Assembly: GCF_007066085.1 (NCBI RefSeq)
Contig: NZ_CP041405.1
Span: 3,918,501 to 3,982,500, forward strand
Direction of reading: 5' to 3'
Source of the DNA: Paenibacillus thiaminolyticus
GTDB lineage: Bacteria; Bacillota; Bacilli; Paenibacillales; Paenibacillaceae
Length of the DNA: 64,000 nt
Both the position numbers and the translations under genes were made by a program. Below the pieces are notes generated by a model. That model ran no database searches, was not told the origin of the DNA, and saw only the letters and a program-made list of their open reading frames with translations. Shown here in pieces: positions 24,258 through 33,375 of the stretch (its first letter is position 1; the number at the start of each line of letters is the position of its first letter).

Positions 24258-25079
24258 TTATTTCTCTTCCGTTCCCGATTGCTGCCATACCGAATAACGA
24301 GAGGACAATCCCCATAACTGGAGCAGCGTACGGACAGCAGGGAACGCCTGCTGTAGAATGAGCGCCGTCAGTCCCGTCCAAAACATGGCCGCCGCAGTGA
24401 ACAGAAGACCGGTCAGCAGGGCGATACCGGCGAATATGGCAGACAAGCCCAGCAGCGGAGCCATCCGTCGAATTCCTTGCAGGAGCGCATGCAGGATAGA
24501 GAGCTCTGAGGCGGCCCCGAATTGCATCGACAGGAACAACTGGCGGACAACCCACGCGCCAAGCAGCCACAAGGCAGCGTAAGGCACGATGTCGGTCATC
24601 ACGGCCGCCAGCGTCGGACCATCGGCGAACTGGCGCACGGCATGCGGAATGAACCAGTAGGCAGGAAGCACGATAAGCATGGTCTCGAGCCAGTAGAGGA
24701 GCAGCATCGGCTTCCAGATCGATTTGATTCCCTCGAAAAAAGCAAGCCCCGACCCGGATTGCCGGGCCATGGAATAGAATACGCCGGCTCGAATGAATGG
24801 CGTCAGCAGCAGACGGATGAAGATAAAGGCGGCCACCGTCCACAGAAAGGGCAAGTAATCATTCGTCTTCATCAGAATGAACTGGCTCTCTGCCAGGAAC
24901 AGCCGTGCCGTCATCTCGGTCGGCGCGGGATCGGGGTACCGCTGCAGGACGGGGAGCACCGCGCCGTCAATGAAGCGATAGACGAAGAAGCCCCATAATA
25001 ATTGATATAAGAAGAGGAGGACTGCGATATAGATATGCTCCTTCACCCAGGACAGACCATGACTCATATAGGCTTTCAT
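24258..25079 (-). CDS. Hypothetical polytopic membrane protein, 273 residues
   Basis: I do not recognise the family. About six hydrophobic helices (near residues 17-38, 75-95, 120-145, 165-185, 215-240 and 245-262), with loops of mixed charge. The helix-loop order with RxGxxYSMAR near residue 100 recalls DUF975-like or glycerophosphoryl-phosphodiester-associated membrane domains, but weakly. ATG 25079 is chosen since GGGGTGG lies eight bases upstream; GTG starts at 25088 and 25091 would overlap the upstream gene. It follows the M1 metallopeptidase gene with overlap or a few bases, so they are one operon. Confidence 0.65.
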   Translation of the reverse strand: MKAYMSHGLSWVKEHIYIAVLLFLYQLLWGFFVYRFIDGAVLPVLQRYPDPAPTEMTARLFLAESQFILMKTNDYLPFLWTVAAFIFIRLLLTPFIRAGVFYSMARQSGSGLAFFEGIKSIWKPMLLLYWLETMLIVLPAYWFIPHAVRQFADGPTLAAVMTDIVPYAALWLLGAWVVRQLFLSMQFGAASELSILHALLQGIRRMAPLLGLSAIFAGIALLTGLLFTAAAMFWTGLTALILQQAFPAVRTLLQLWGLSSRYSVWQQSGTEEK

Positions 25080-25084
25080 TCGAT

Positions 25085-27061
25085 TCACCACCCCACTGCG
25101 CTCGAGATCATTTCAAGCAATTTGACGATGGATAGATTGACGCGGGTGCGGACGGGCTCCTCCACATGCGCCTTCATATAATTGTTGATATGCTTATTCT
25201 CCACGACAATCGTATAGAGCGGGTCGATCATGACCCAGTCCAGCGGCGCCGTATGGTTGAGCCGGTATTGCATCCGTTCGCCGTCTCCGTTCCACACCTT
25301 GCGGGTGCTGGTGCCGTCCGCGAAGTGGAATACAATCGGCACGCTCGGATAATCGGCGCCCTTCTTCACGATATGAACCGTGGCCTCGTAGCGGGGGGCT
25401 CCCTCGTTGTCCAGAACGCGGGTGTCGATCCCCTCGACAGCGAAGTCCGCCATCTGGTTCCCATACACATATTGATTGAAGAAATCGGTCCATTTCCGCT
25501 TGGTGACCTGCTCGACGACACGCTGGAAATCTGCGGTCGTCGGATGCTTGAAGCGGTACTTCTGCGTGTACGTCCGCATGATACGGTGCATCGTCTTTTC
25601 GCCCACCTGCTTCTCGATGGCGAGCAGGACCAGCTTGGAACGCATGTACACATTTTCGGCATAATGTCTGTGGTCTTTGTATTCCCACGCTGCCAGCTTG
25701 AGCGGAGCCGGGTCCGTCATATAGCTCCCTTCCACGGCCAGATTCGGCGCGACCCCGAATTCATGCTCCATCAGCTTGTCTTCGGCATAGGAGGTGAAGC
25801 CCTCGTCCAGCCACGCTTCCTCGAATTCATTGGAGGCGAGCAGCCCGTAGAAATATTGGTGGCCGATCTCATGAACGACGGTTCGTTCCAGATTGTAGCC
25901 CGGACTGTCATCTTCCGCACCGAAGGCGGTGATAAGCGTCGGATATTCCATCCCGCCTGCACCGTTGGCCGCCTTGGGCGGCACGACGATGGACAGGGTC
26001 GAATACGGATATGAGCCATACCATTCGCTGAACTTGGAGAGCGCGGCCTTCGCTGCATACAGATATCGTTCCTTCAAATTCTCATGCTTCGGATCGAGAT
26101 AGAGCTTGATGCGCACGCCCGGCACATTCGGCGCTGAGAATGGTTCCTCTACATAGATGAAGTTCGGCGAGGCGGCCCACCCGAAATCATGAACATCATC
26201 CGCATAGAACTGATACGTCTTGCGGCCGTTCGCCAATATCGGCGTCTTCGTAGGGAAGCCGGTCGCAGCGACAGTATACGTGTCGGGAACTTCAATCTTG
26301 ACGCTGTAAATGCCATAATTGGCGTAAAACTCGGAATTGCCGTGGTATTGGTGCAGATTCCAGCCTTCTGACGAGCGGCCCCTTACTCCGACCTTCTCAT
26401 AAGCAGCCACCTTGGGGAACCATTGGCCGGCCATGACGAAATCCTCTGCATACCCCATCCGGGCAAAAATTTTGGGCAGCTTCACTTCGAATTTCATGGT
26501 GAGCGTAATCCTTTCGTAGCTCTTGACCGGCTGGGGAAGCCGAATTTTTATAAGCGTCTTATCCTTGGCATTGCCGTCATCGGGCTGGACATACTCAATC
26601 CGGTTCATTAAGGATAGTCCGTCGGTCGTATCCAGCGCCGTCAAGCTTATGCCGCCGTATCCGTCCCCTGGCATGGCATCTTCCCGCAGCCTGCCGCCCG
26701 ACTCCCGCATGAAGGTCGTATCCGGGGACTCGAATGCATTCGGATACAGATGGAAGTAGAGCTCGTTCACCGTTTTTTTGCCCGGATTGAGCCACGTTAC
26801 GGTCTGGGCGGCTTGCAGCAGATGAGCGGACTCGTCCAATCTGACATTGATATGATATTCAGCGATTCGTTCACTGAGCACTTCTGCAGCCGGAGACTCG
26901 ATATTCTGCGGAGTAACGGGCTCCATCGCGATGTTCTTCGGCATGTCTGAACCGAGGGAAGGGACCGACTCAGAAGGCCAGAAGCGGATGTACAAAATCG
27001 AGCTTACGATGAGAAGTGCGGTGATCCAGAGCAGTGGGCGATAATTTTTGCGTCGGGTCAT
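25085..27061 (-). CDS. Membrane-anchored M1-family metallopeptidase
   Basis: Zinc metallopeptidase of the gluzincin M1 class, 658 residues. An N-terminal helix (residues 10-28) anchors it with the catalytic part outside. A beta-sandwich domain (60-330) is followed by the thermolysin-like domain with substrate loop GGMEYPTLI (about 369-377), HEIGH (His397, Glu398, His401) and the third zinc ligand Glu420 in WLDEGF. GGGAGG lies nine bases before ATG 27061; the frame extends to TTG 27085 inside that site. It is transcribed divergently from ywhD and together with the membrane protein gene at 24258. Confidence 0.92.
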   Translation of the reverse strand: MTRRKNYRPLLWITALLIVSSILYIRFWPSESVPSLGSDMPKNIAMEPVTPQNIESPAAEVLSERIAEYHINVRLDESAHLLQAAQTVTWLNPGKKTVNELYFHLYPNAFESPDTTFMRESGGRLREDAMPGDGYGGISLTALDTTDGLSLMNRIEYVQPDDGNAKDKTLIKIRLPQPVKSYERITLTMKFEVKLPKIFARMGYAEDFVMAGQWFPKVAAYEKVGVRGRSSEGWNLHQYHGNSEFYANYGIYSVKIEVPDTYTVAATGFPTKTPILANGRKTYQFYADDVHDFGWAASPNFIYVEEPFSAPNVPGVRIKLYLDPKHENLKERYLYAAKAALSKFSEWYGSYPYSTLSIVVPPKAANGAGGMEYPTLITAFGAEDDSPGYNLERTVVHEIGHQYFYGLLASNEFEEAWLDEGFTSYAEDKLMEHEFGVAPNLAVEGSYMTDPAPLKLAAWEYKDHRHYAENVYMRSKLVLLAIEKQVGEKTMHRIMRTYTQKYRFKHPTTADFQRVVEQVTKRKWTDFFNQYVYGNQMADFAVEGIDTRVLDNEGAPRYEATVHIVKKGADYPSVPIVFHFADGTSTRKVWNGDGERMQYRLNHTAPLDWVMIDPLYTIVVENKHINNYMKAHVEEPVRTRVNLSIVKLLEMISSAVGW

Positions 27062-27198
27062 ACGATTCTTACCTCCCGTTGACAAGCATCTATAGCATGT
27101 ATATGTTGGCTTTTTGCGGAATATTAGCTAAAATGAAAATGATTTTGATACCCGGCCTCTCCGCAGTCAGGAGCACGGGTGAGGAAGGAGTGTGCGGA

Positions 27199-27699
27199 AT
27201 GGAATCTTCCGATAAGAAGATGAAGAAGCCTCTCGCTCTCAATGTCGTGAGCGGCACTAAGCATAAAGGATTTGGCGCCGGCAGCATCGATTTGAACAAC
27301 GTATCTCCGGTTATTATTGACGAAGGCCGGGCATACATCGATATGGGTGCCATGCATGCGAAGAGCAAGGTGGAGCGGGGCATCAAGTTCTCGCCGAACT
27401 GTGAGGACGTGCCGAATGGCCGCCGCTGCTGGATTGTGTGGGTCGCGGTCGATCGGACGGCGGAAGGAACATCCTATGGCGGAGTCACCGCCTGCGAGAT
27501 GCTCATCGATACGGAGGCAAGACGCGGCTGGAAGATTCTCGCCGACCATGTGAACAATATGGATTACGCGATGAAGCGCCGTGTCATCGTGGACGGACTT
27601 GACGCCGAAGAGAAGGCAGCGCTGCGCGAGCTGCTGATGACGCATAATGCGGAATGGTGGGAGCGTTCATCGGATGAGTTGAAGTCGAAGCTGGCATAG
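27199..27699 (+). CDS. ywhD: YwhD family protein
   Basis: Soluble protein of unknown function conserved in Bacillales, 166 residues. It shows the family pattern LNVVSGTKHKGFGAGSIDLNN near the start (written here only in part: LNVVSG...FGAGSIDL), AYIDMGAMHAKSKVERGIKF, and GRRCWIVWVAVD. In B. subtilis ywhD lies beside pbpG, speE and speB, and the same genes follow here after an insertion. ATG 27199 is behind GAGGAAGGAG. A strong terminator follows. Confidence 0.92.
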   Translation: MESSDKKMKKPLALNVVSGTKHKGFGAGSIDLNNVSPVIIDEGRAYIDMGAMHAKSKVERGIKFSPNCEDVPNGRRCWIVWVAVDRTAEGTSYGGVTACEMLIDTEARRGWKILADHVNNMDYAMKRRVIVDGLDAEEKAALRELLMTHNAEWWERSSDELKSKLA

Positions 27700-27732
27700 T
27701 AACCCATCGATGAGGCAAGATGTTACATGAAG

Positions 27733-27774
27733 AAGACCTGTGTCCCTGCATGCTTGAGGGAACAGGTCTTTTTG
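27733..27774 (+). terminator. Terminator of ywhD
   Basis: AAGACCTGT-TCCCT pairs with AGGGA-ACAGGTCTT, followed by a T run. Confidence 0.85.
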
Positions 27775-27944
27775 TGTGCTGCGGGGAAGGCGAAGCGTTG
27801 CCCTGCCTGCTGAAGCACTTCCGCAGATCCTGCATGGCAGCAGCATTTTTCGCCTAATCTCTCTGTTGGGCAAAGAATCCTGCTATTATCAGGCCGTTGG
27901 AAAACTCCATCCTGGGGCATCATCGTCTTCAGGAAGCATCATTG

Positions 27945-28280
27945 CCTTCTGGAGGCATCGTTGCCTCCTTAGGCTTGAACGTGTGGAGGGAATTACTGCT
28001 ATTTTACAGGAATTTCGGCTCAATGAGTCCACATCCCGAGGAATTGCTGCAAATCTACATCATTTTAGGCCCTTTTGCTTCAAGTCGAAGCGAAACGGGT
28101 GAAATTCCTGCAGTTTTGCAGGATTCCCTTTCTGGTCAAGTCGTCCATATCGAATTGCTGTATTTGCACAGGATTTCGCTTACCGAATAGGCATGTCTGG
28201 AGAAATCGTGCAGTTTTGCGGATTTCGCCTACCGGATAGACGTGTCTAGGGAAATGGTGCAGTTTTCAGACCGTTGGAAC
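27945..28280 (+). repeat. Degenerate ~50-bp tandem repeat array
   Basis: Within the 1059-base gene-free stretch 27700-28758. The best pair is two adjacent 49-base units beginning GGATTTCGCTTACCGAATAG and GGATTTCGCCTACCGGATAG and ending GTGCAGTTTT. Further left, more diverged units show the same order GAATTnCTGCA, then CAGGAnTTC. About six units can be traced. No protein is recognisable in any frame. The remaining part (28280-28670) holds AT-rich sequence and an inverted repeat GTCCCGAC/GTCGGGAC (about 28614-28668). Confidence 0.65.
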
Positions 28281-28678
28281 CCCCCTGTTTTTTATGAAGG
28301 GGTGGAGATTGTCCATTTTCCTACTCAAAACTTGGCACCCATAGCGTTTTAAATCGATTTTTTCTACGGAGAGACGAGATCCACCACACAAAAAATAAAG
28401 TGCCACAAAATCCCTTGGACTTACTCAACAGCCTGATATTCGCAGGATTTTCTTTAAATTCTAGAGGGCTCAGTGAAGAAACTGTATGATTGCAGCTTTT
28501 TTCCGGGATCGCAGCGCATAAGCTGTATGTTTACAATCACATGGCTCAAGCGGCTAAGTCCGAGCGGACTGGAAAAGGCCGCCACCAGCATCCTTTTTCC
28601 TCATTTGGCGTTGTCCCGACATGAGATGGGGGGCCGATCGGAAGCACAGTAATGCAAAGTCGGGACCTTAAAATTTGA

Positions 28679-28708
28679 TTGACAATCATTCTCGACGACC
28701 TGTATGAT
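28679..28708 (+). promoter_or_regulatory. Promoter overlapped by a Fur-like box
   Basis: TTGACA (28679-28684), 18-base spacer, TATGAT (28703-28708). TGACAATCATTCTCG covers the -35 region and fits the Fur-family 7-1-7 pattern at 11 of 14 positions. It could be a site for Fur, Zur or PerR; this is a match by eye only. Confidence 0.5.
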
Positions 28709-28758
28709 TACAAACAAACATCCAATCATCCTATGTTTACGAGCTGAGGAGGAGTAAC

Positions 28759-29436
28759 GTGGAGCTTCGTCCGGTTAAGAAACAAACTCTAGTGGAGCAG
28801 GTCATCGAACAGATTGAACAATTGATTCAATCGGATTCATGGTCATTGGGGAGCCGCATCCCCCCTGAGCCCGAGCTGATGCAAGTGTTCAATGTGAGCC
28901 GCAACAGCATTCGGGAAGCGGTGAAATCGCTTATCCATGTCGGGGTGCTGGAGGCGCGGCAGGGTGACGGAACGTATGTCTGCTCCAAGAGCAGCTTGAA
29001 TGCGATCCTCCATCATCAATTGATGAAGGCGGATAGAAGGGAGGCGGCCGAGGTCCGCTTCTGTCTGGAGCGGGAGATCGCGCGGCTGGCCGCGGAGAGA
29101 CGCACGGATACGGATCTGGAAGCGATGCGCCGCTGGCTCGGCCTGATGAGCGAATCGTTCCGTATCGGGGACGATGACGCTTATGTCCGCTATGATTATC
29201 AGTTTCACCTGGCCTTGGCGGCGGCGACGCATAACCAGCTCTTGGTCAACTTATACAGCAGCATCGCGGATGCGGTGCGGCAATCGGTGGATCTGTTCAT
29301 CAAGCGCAGCCCGCAGCGGGAGAAGATGGCCTGCTTCCACGAGGAACTGGTCGACGTGATCGAGCGGCAGGACGGGAACGCGGCGCAGCAGCTCGTACGC
29401 CAACTGCTGGAGCTGAACTTCACAATTTCCGAATGA
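28759..29436 (+). CDS. FadR-subfamily GntR transcription regulator
   Basis: A 225-residue regulator. The N-terminal winged helix has the GntR pattern LVEQVIEQIEQLI, RIPPEPELMQVFNVSRNS, IREAVKSL, ARQGDGTYV (residues 9-75). Residues 90-220 form an all-helical FCD ligand domain with conserved metal-ligand positions (an Asp in YDYQFHLALA plus later His). The start is GTG 28759 behind GAGGAGGAG. It precedes an MFS transporter gene by 107 bases in the same direction and most likely controls it. Confidence 0.9.
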   Translation: MELRPVKKQTLVEQVIEQIEQLIQSDSWSLGSRIPPEPELMQVFNVSRNSIREAVKSLIHVGVLEARQGDGTYVCSKSSLNAILHHQLMKADRREAAEVRFCLEREIARLAAERRTDTDLEAMRRWLGLMSESFRIGDDDAYVRYDYQFHLALAAATHNQLLVNLYSSIADAVRQSVDLFIKRSPQREKMACFHEELVDVIERQDGNAAQQLVRQLLELNFTISE

Positions 29437-29543
29437 ATGGCTGACCGGCAGATAGATGCCTATGGATGCCTATTCGGCTTACACATAACGTACACATGTA
29501 GAAAAGTAGATAGAAACAGATAAAAGAGAGGGAGAGATGCATC

Positions 29544-30755
29544 GTGAGACCCGCACTGCAGGCAGAACAACCGGTTCCGTCAAATAAAACGTTAGTGATG
29601 CTCTTATTGGGGATTGTGCTTGTAGGCGCGAACATGCGCGCCGCCATCGCGTCGGTGGGACCGCTCATCGGCTTCATTCGCGATGATACCGGCTTGTCGA
29701 ACGGGGCCGTCGGCTGGCTTACGACGATACCGCTTATCGGCTTCGCCGTGCTGTCCCCGTTCGCGCCTTCGCTGGCGCGCCGATACGGGACAGAGCGCAC
29801 GCTGGTCGCGACGCTGGCGCTCATGACGATCGGGATCGGGCTTCGCGCCTTCGATTCCGTTCCGCTGCTCTTCGTCGGAACCGCAGGCGTCGGCATCGGG
29901 ATCGCTGTGTGCAACGTCCTGCTGCCGAGCATCGTGAAGCAGAACTTCATCAACCGGGTCGGCTTCATGACCGGCCTGTACAGCATGACGATGAGCATCT
30001 TCGCCTCAATTGCCGCGGGCATCAGTGTCCCGCTGTCTCAAGGCGCGGGCTGGGGATGGCGGAACACGCTCCTGGTGTGGGCCGCGCTGTCGCTGCTCGG
30101 CCTGCTGATCTGGCTGCCGATGGCTCGGTCCTCCCTGGCACGGGGCGGGGGTGGAGCGAAGCGTACCGGCTCCGGCAAGGCCGCGAATGTATGGAAGTCC
30201 GGTCTGGCCTGGCAGATTACGATCTATATGGGATTCCAATCCTTCAATTATTATGTGTCCGTCGCCTGGCTGCCGGAGATTCTCCTCAGTCACGGCTGGT
30301 CTCCCGTCAATGCCGGCTGGATGCTGTCGGTCATGCAGTTGACCGGCATTCCGTTCAACTTCCTGGTTCCGGCGATGGCGGAACGGTTGAAGGATCAACG
30401 GCTGGTGGCCGCCGCTGGGGCGCTTATCGGCATGGCCGGCTATGCCGGCCTGCTGATCGATAATGCCGCGATTGCGACCGTTGCGGTCATCTTGATGGGA
30501 ATCGGGCAGAGCATCTGCATCAGCCTGGCGCTGACCTTCATTGCGCTACGCGCCAGAAATGCGACGCAAGCGGCAGCGCTGTCCGGCATGTCCCAATCCA
30601 TGGGCTATGCGCTGGCGGCACTCGGCCCGATATGCCTCGGGGCGCTGCATGATGTGACAGCGGCCTGGACGTGGCCGGTCATCGCCTTGCTCGGCACGTC
30701 CTCCATCATGGTCGCCGCAGGTCTGGGAGCGGGGCGGAACCGGTATATCGACTAA
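29544..30755 (+). CDS. MFS transporter, CynX/NimT family
   Basis: A 403-residue 12-helix permease of the major facilitator superfamily. The first helix starts LVMLLLGIVLVGANMRAA, typical of the CynX/NimT subgroup (E. coli CynX, B. subtilis YycB). Helices 2-3 are joined by ARRYGTERT, the Arg-rich MFS loop. Helices 6-7 are separated by a Gly/Ser/Arg-rich cytoplasmic loop at about 195-215. The substrate is unknown; relatives export or import anions such as cyanate or nitroimidazoles. The start is GTG 29544 behind GAGGGAGAG. Confidence 0.88.
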   Translation: MRPALQAEQPVPSNKTLVMLLLGIVLVGANMRAAIASVGPLIGFIRDDTGLSNGAVGWLTTIPLIGFAVLSPFAPSLARRYGTERTLVATLALMTIGIGLRAFDSVPLLFVGTAGVGIGIAVCNVLLPSIVKQNFINRVGFMTGLYSMTMSIFASIAAGISVPLSQGAGWGWRNTLLVWAALSLLGLLIWLPMARSSLARGGGGAKRTGSGKAANVWKSGLAWQITIYMGFQSFNYYVSVAWLPEILLSHGWSPVNAGWMLSVMQLTGIPFNFLVPAMAERLKDQRLVAAAGALIGMAGYAGLLIDNAAIATVAVILMGIGQSICISLALTFIALRARNATQAAALSGMSQSMGYALAALGPICLGALHDVTAAWTWPVIALLGTSSIMVAAGLGAGRNRYID

Positions 30756-30918
30756 GCCGCCGCCGCTTCCCGGGCCTATTCCGCTGCGGACGATACAGCC
30801 AAGCAGCCAGCAGCCGGGCGCCGGCGCAGCTCTTCAGAAGGAGCGGCGCAAGCGGTCCGGCTGTTTTACCGTCCTACACATCCGGAATGAGCGCCTGATT
30901 GTCTCATGCTCTTCTTCC

Positions 30919-32973
30919 TCATCCGCTCCACCAGCGCTTGAAGTGATGCCACCACGAGCGCTTCCCCGGCTCCTTCTCGGTCGGCTTGTCCGGTCCGGCT
31001 TTCGGCTTCGTTGAACGATGCAGGCCGCACCATTCCGTCGGCTCAGTTCCCTTGACGAACGTCTCCAGCCGCTTCCCCGGACAATCCTCTCCGGCAAGCT
31101 GTCCGGAGTCCGGGTCAATATAGAGGCTGACCACATCACCTGGCACCGTGAAAATTTTGGGCGGCACGCTGTGCAGTGCCTTCTCCATGAACTCGGCGAA
31201 GATCGGCGCGGCCTTGTGCGATTCGGTCAGCGATATGTTCTTGCCCCGATCGTAGCCGACCCATACCGCGGTCGACAGCTCCGGGGTATAGCCGACAATC
31301 CAGGCGTCGGCATCGGTCGTGCCGGTCTTCCCGGCTACGGGGCGCTTGATGACCGGCGAGACGCGGTTGCCGGTCCCGCCCGCTTCGAATACGCTCTCCA
31401 TCAGACTGGTGAGCACATAAGCTTCCGCCGGGTTCACGACCTGCTCCGCCTCCACCGGCGGCGCTTCGTACAATATGCGGCCCGCCTGATCCGTAACCTT
31501 CAGGATCGCGCGCGGGATGACCCGCTTGCCCTCATTGCTGAAGACGCCGTAGGCGGCAGCCATGTCGAACGGACTGACCGGATAGGTCCCCAGCGCCAAG
31601 GACGGGAGCGGCTTCATCGCTCCGTCGATGCCGAGCCGCCGCGCCAGCGAGATGACCTTGTCGGGGCCGATCTGCATCATCGTATGAACCGCATAAATGT
31701 TATCGGAGGCGGCAATCGCCTGGCGGAGATCGATGTCGCCATGGTACTTGCCGCCATAGTTGCTCGGCCGGTATACCTGCCGCCCGTCGTCATAAGGAAA
31801 AGCCGTCGGCTCACTCACGAAGTGGGTCGCCGCCGTGATCGCCTTCTCCTCCAGGGCGGCCAGATAGACAATCGGCTTGAAGGCCGAGCCCGGCTGGCGC
31901 GTGTCGGCGAAGACGCGGTTGTATTGATTGAGGCGGTAGTTTTTGCCGCCAACCATCGCTTTGATGTACCCGTTGCGCGGATCGATAGCGATAAGGGCTG
32001 CCTGCAGATCTCCTTCTGCCGGTATTTGCTTCGCCACCGCATCCTCTGCCGCCTGCTGCGCCCGGGCATCAAGCGTCGTGTAGACGAGCAGGCCGCCGCC
32101 GTCGACCTCCACTTCCGGGATGCCCAGATCGGTCAGCTCCCGCCGCACATAGTCGCGGAAGTAGGGGGCGACGAGCGTGTCCGGCCGTTCCGTCTGCGGC
32201 CGGAAGGTCAGCATCTCATGGTAGGCTGTGCCGGCTGCCTCCTGCGAGATATATCCGGTCTCGACCATGCCGTTCAGCACGGTCTTTTGCCGATCCTTCG
32301 CATTTTTCATTTGCAGGAAGGGAGAATAATAGACAGGGCCGCGCGGAATGCCTGCCAGCATGGCGCTCTCGGCCAAGGTCAGATCGCGGGCCGATTTGTC
32401 GAAGTAGAGCTGCGCCGCCGCTTCGATCCCATAGGCGCCGTGCCCATAATAGATTTGATTCAGATACATCTCGAGAATCTCGTCCTTGGTGTACTTCATC
32501 TCCAACTGCATGGCATACAGCGCTTCCTTCACCTTCCGCTTCCATGTCCGTTCATGGCTCAAATACAGATTGCGCGCCAGCTGTTGGGTCAACGTGCTGG
32601 CTCCTTGCCGCGTGGACATGTTCTCCAGATTGACGAGCACTGCCCGTGCGACACCCTTCACGTCGATCCCCGGATGGTGATAGAACTGCCGATCCTCCGT
32701 AGCCAGCGTCGCGCGGACCAGATCCTCGGCAATATCCTTCAAGGGGACGCGCATCTGCTGCTTCTGGCCCGGGGACAGTGTCGTCAGCAGCTGGCCTTGG
32801 CTGTCGAGAATCCGCGAGGCCTGCTCCGTCGCGGTGACGGGCAGATCGCTTACATAGAGGTAACCGAGCACGGAGGCAGACACGCCGATCGCCATGACGA
32901 AGGCGGCGCTGGAGCTGATGAGCAGCAAGCGAAGCCGCTTGCGCTTCTTGGTTGATGTGCGGCGTCGATCCAT
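30919..32973 (-). CDS. pbpG: Class A penicillin-binding protein (PBP1A type, PbpG-like)
   Basis: Bifunctional peptidoglycan glycosyltransferase/transpeptidase, 684 residues. A short basic cytoplasmic tail and one membrane helix (about 17-40) come first. The GT51 domain (55-230) has catalytic Glu93 in ATEDRQFYHH and the second Glu in YLNQIYYGHGAYG. The transpeptidase domain (about 325-600) has SxxK Ser363-Lys366, SDN at 423-425 and KTGT at 549-552. The C-terminal tail is Lys/Pro/Trp-rich. In B. subtilis pbpG lies between ywhD and speE; here it is inverted but in the same place. Confidence 0.94.
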   Translation of the reverse strand: MDRRRTSTKKRKRLRLLLISSSAAFVMAIGVSASVLGYLYVSDLPVTATEQASRILDSQGQLLTTLSPGQKQQMRVPLKDIAEDLVRATLATEDRQFYHHPGIDVKGVARAVLVNLENMSTRQGASTLTQQLARNLYLSHERTWKRKVKEALYAMQLEMKYTKDEILEMYLNQIYYGHGAYGIEAAAQLYFDKSARDLTLAESAMLAGIPRGPVYYSPFLQMKNAKDRQKTVLNGMVETGYISQEAAGTAYHEMLTFRPQTERPDTLVAPYFRDYVRRELTDLGIPEVEVDGGGLLVYTTLDARAQQAAEDAVAKQIPAEGDLQAALIAIDPRNGYIKAMVGGKNYRLNQYNRVFADTRQPGSAFKPIVYLAALEEKAITAATHFVSEPTAFPYDDGRQVYRPSNYGGKYHGDIDLRQAIAASDNIYAVHTMMQIGPDKVISLARRLGIDGAMKPLPSLALGTYPVSPFDMAAAYGVFSNEGKRVIPRAILKVTDQAGRILYEAPPVEAEQVVNPAEAYVLTSLMESVFEAGGTGNRVSPVIKRPVAGKTGTTDADAWIVGYTPELSTAVWVGYDRGKNISLTESHKAAPIFAEFMEKALHSVPPKIFTVPGDVVSLYIDPDSGQLAGEDCPGKRLETFVKGTEPTEWCGLHRSTKPKAGPDKPTEKEPGKRSWWHHFKRWWSG

Positions 32974-33071
32974 AATGACTCCTCCTTATCCCCGATTTCC
33001 CGTTCGTTCGACATTCATTCCCGTTATTTTTCAGTATGGAAAAGAATAGAATGGCTTATTCCTGGTAAGCT

Positions 33072-33098
33072 AAAAAATCGGCTGCCTCAGTACAGCCG
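33072..33098 (-). terminator. Leftward terminator-like hairpin upstream of pbpG
   Basis: CGGCTG pairs with CAGCCG; on the minus strand ATTTTTT follows. It lies between the pbpG start and its upstream region, so it may be an attenuator in the pbpG leader. Confidence 0.5.
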
Positions 33099-33172
33099 GG
33101 AGCAGGGCTTCTTCCGTATTCGGGGACACAGAAAACAGGGCAAAAAGAGGAGAATCGGAAGTCCGATCGGGC

Positions 33173-33205
33173 GCCGTGCCAGGATTGCCTGCCGGCTGTT
33201 TTTTT
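33173..33205 (+). terminator. Rightward terminator upstream of the speE promoter
   Basis: GCCG-CAGG pairs with CCTG-CGGC, ATTG loop, followed by seven T. No gene runs into it from the left. Confidence 0.65.
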
Positions 33206-33208
33206 ATT

Positions 33209-33237
33209 TTGCTAAGACGGGGTGACTCGCGTATAAT
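33209..33237 (+). promoter_or_regulatory. Promoter for speE-speB
   Basis: TTGCTA (33209-33214), 17-base spacer, TATAAT (33232-33237), just after the terminator. Confidence 0.65.
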
Positions 33238-33375
33238 ACAATTGGTCTATTTATACACTAAGCAGCTTGGTGCGATATGTAGATGAAGTGTTACGAATGT
33301 ACACATGGGAACCATTACGAGCATTTCGGCAGGGACCAACGATACCATTACCGATAAGAAAGAAGGTTGATTCCT

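Noticed and set aside
27945..28280. CRISPR array
   Set aside because: Units are diverged throughout and have no constant repeat alternating with unique spacers; no cas genes nearby.
31018..32955. Very long open frame antisense to pbpG (645 codons)
   Set aside because: Mirror frame of a GC-rich gene; composition rich in Arg and His, no motif, no ribosome site. pbpG on the other strand has all its catalytic motifs.
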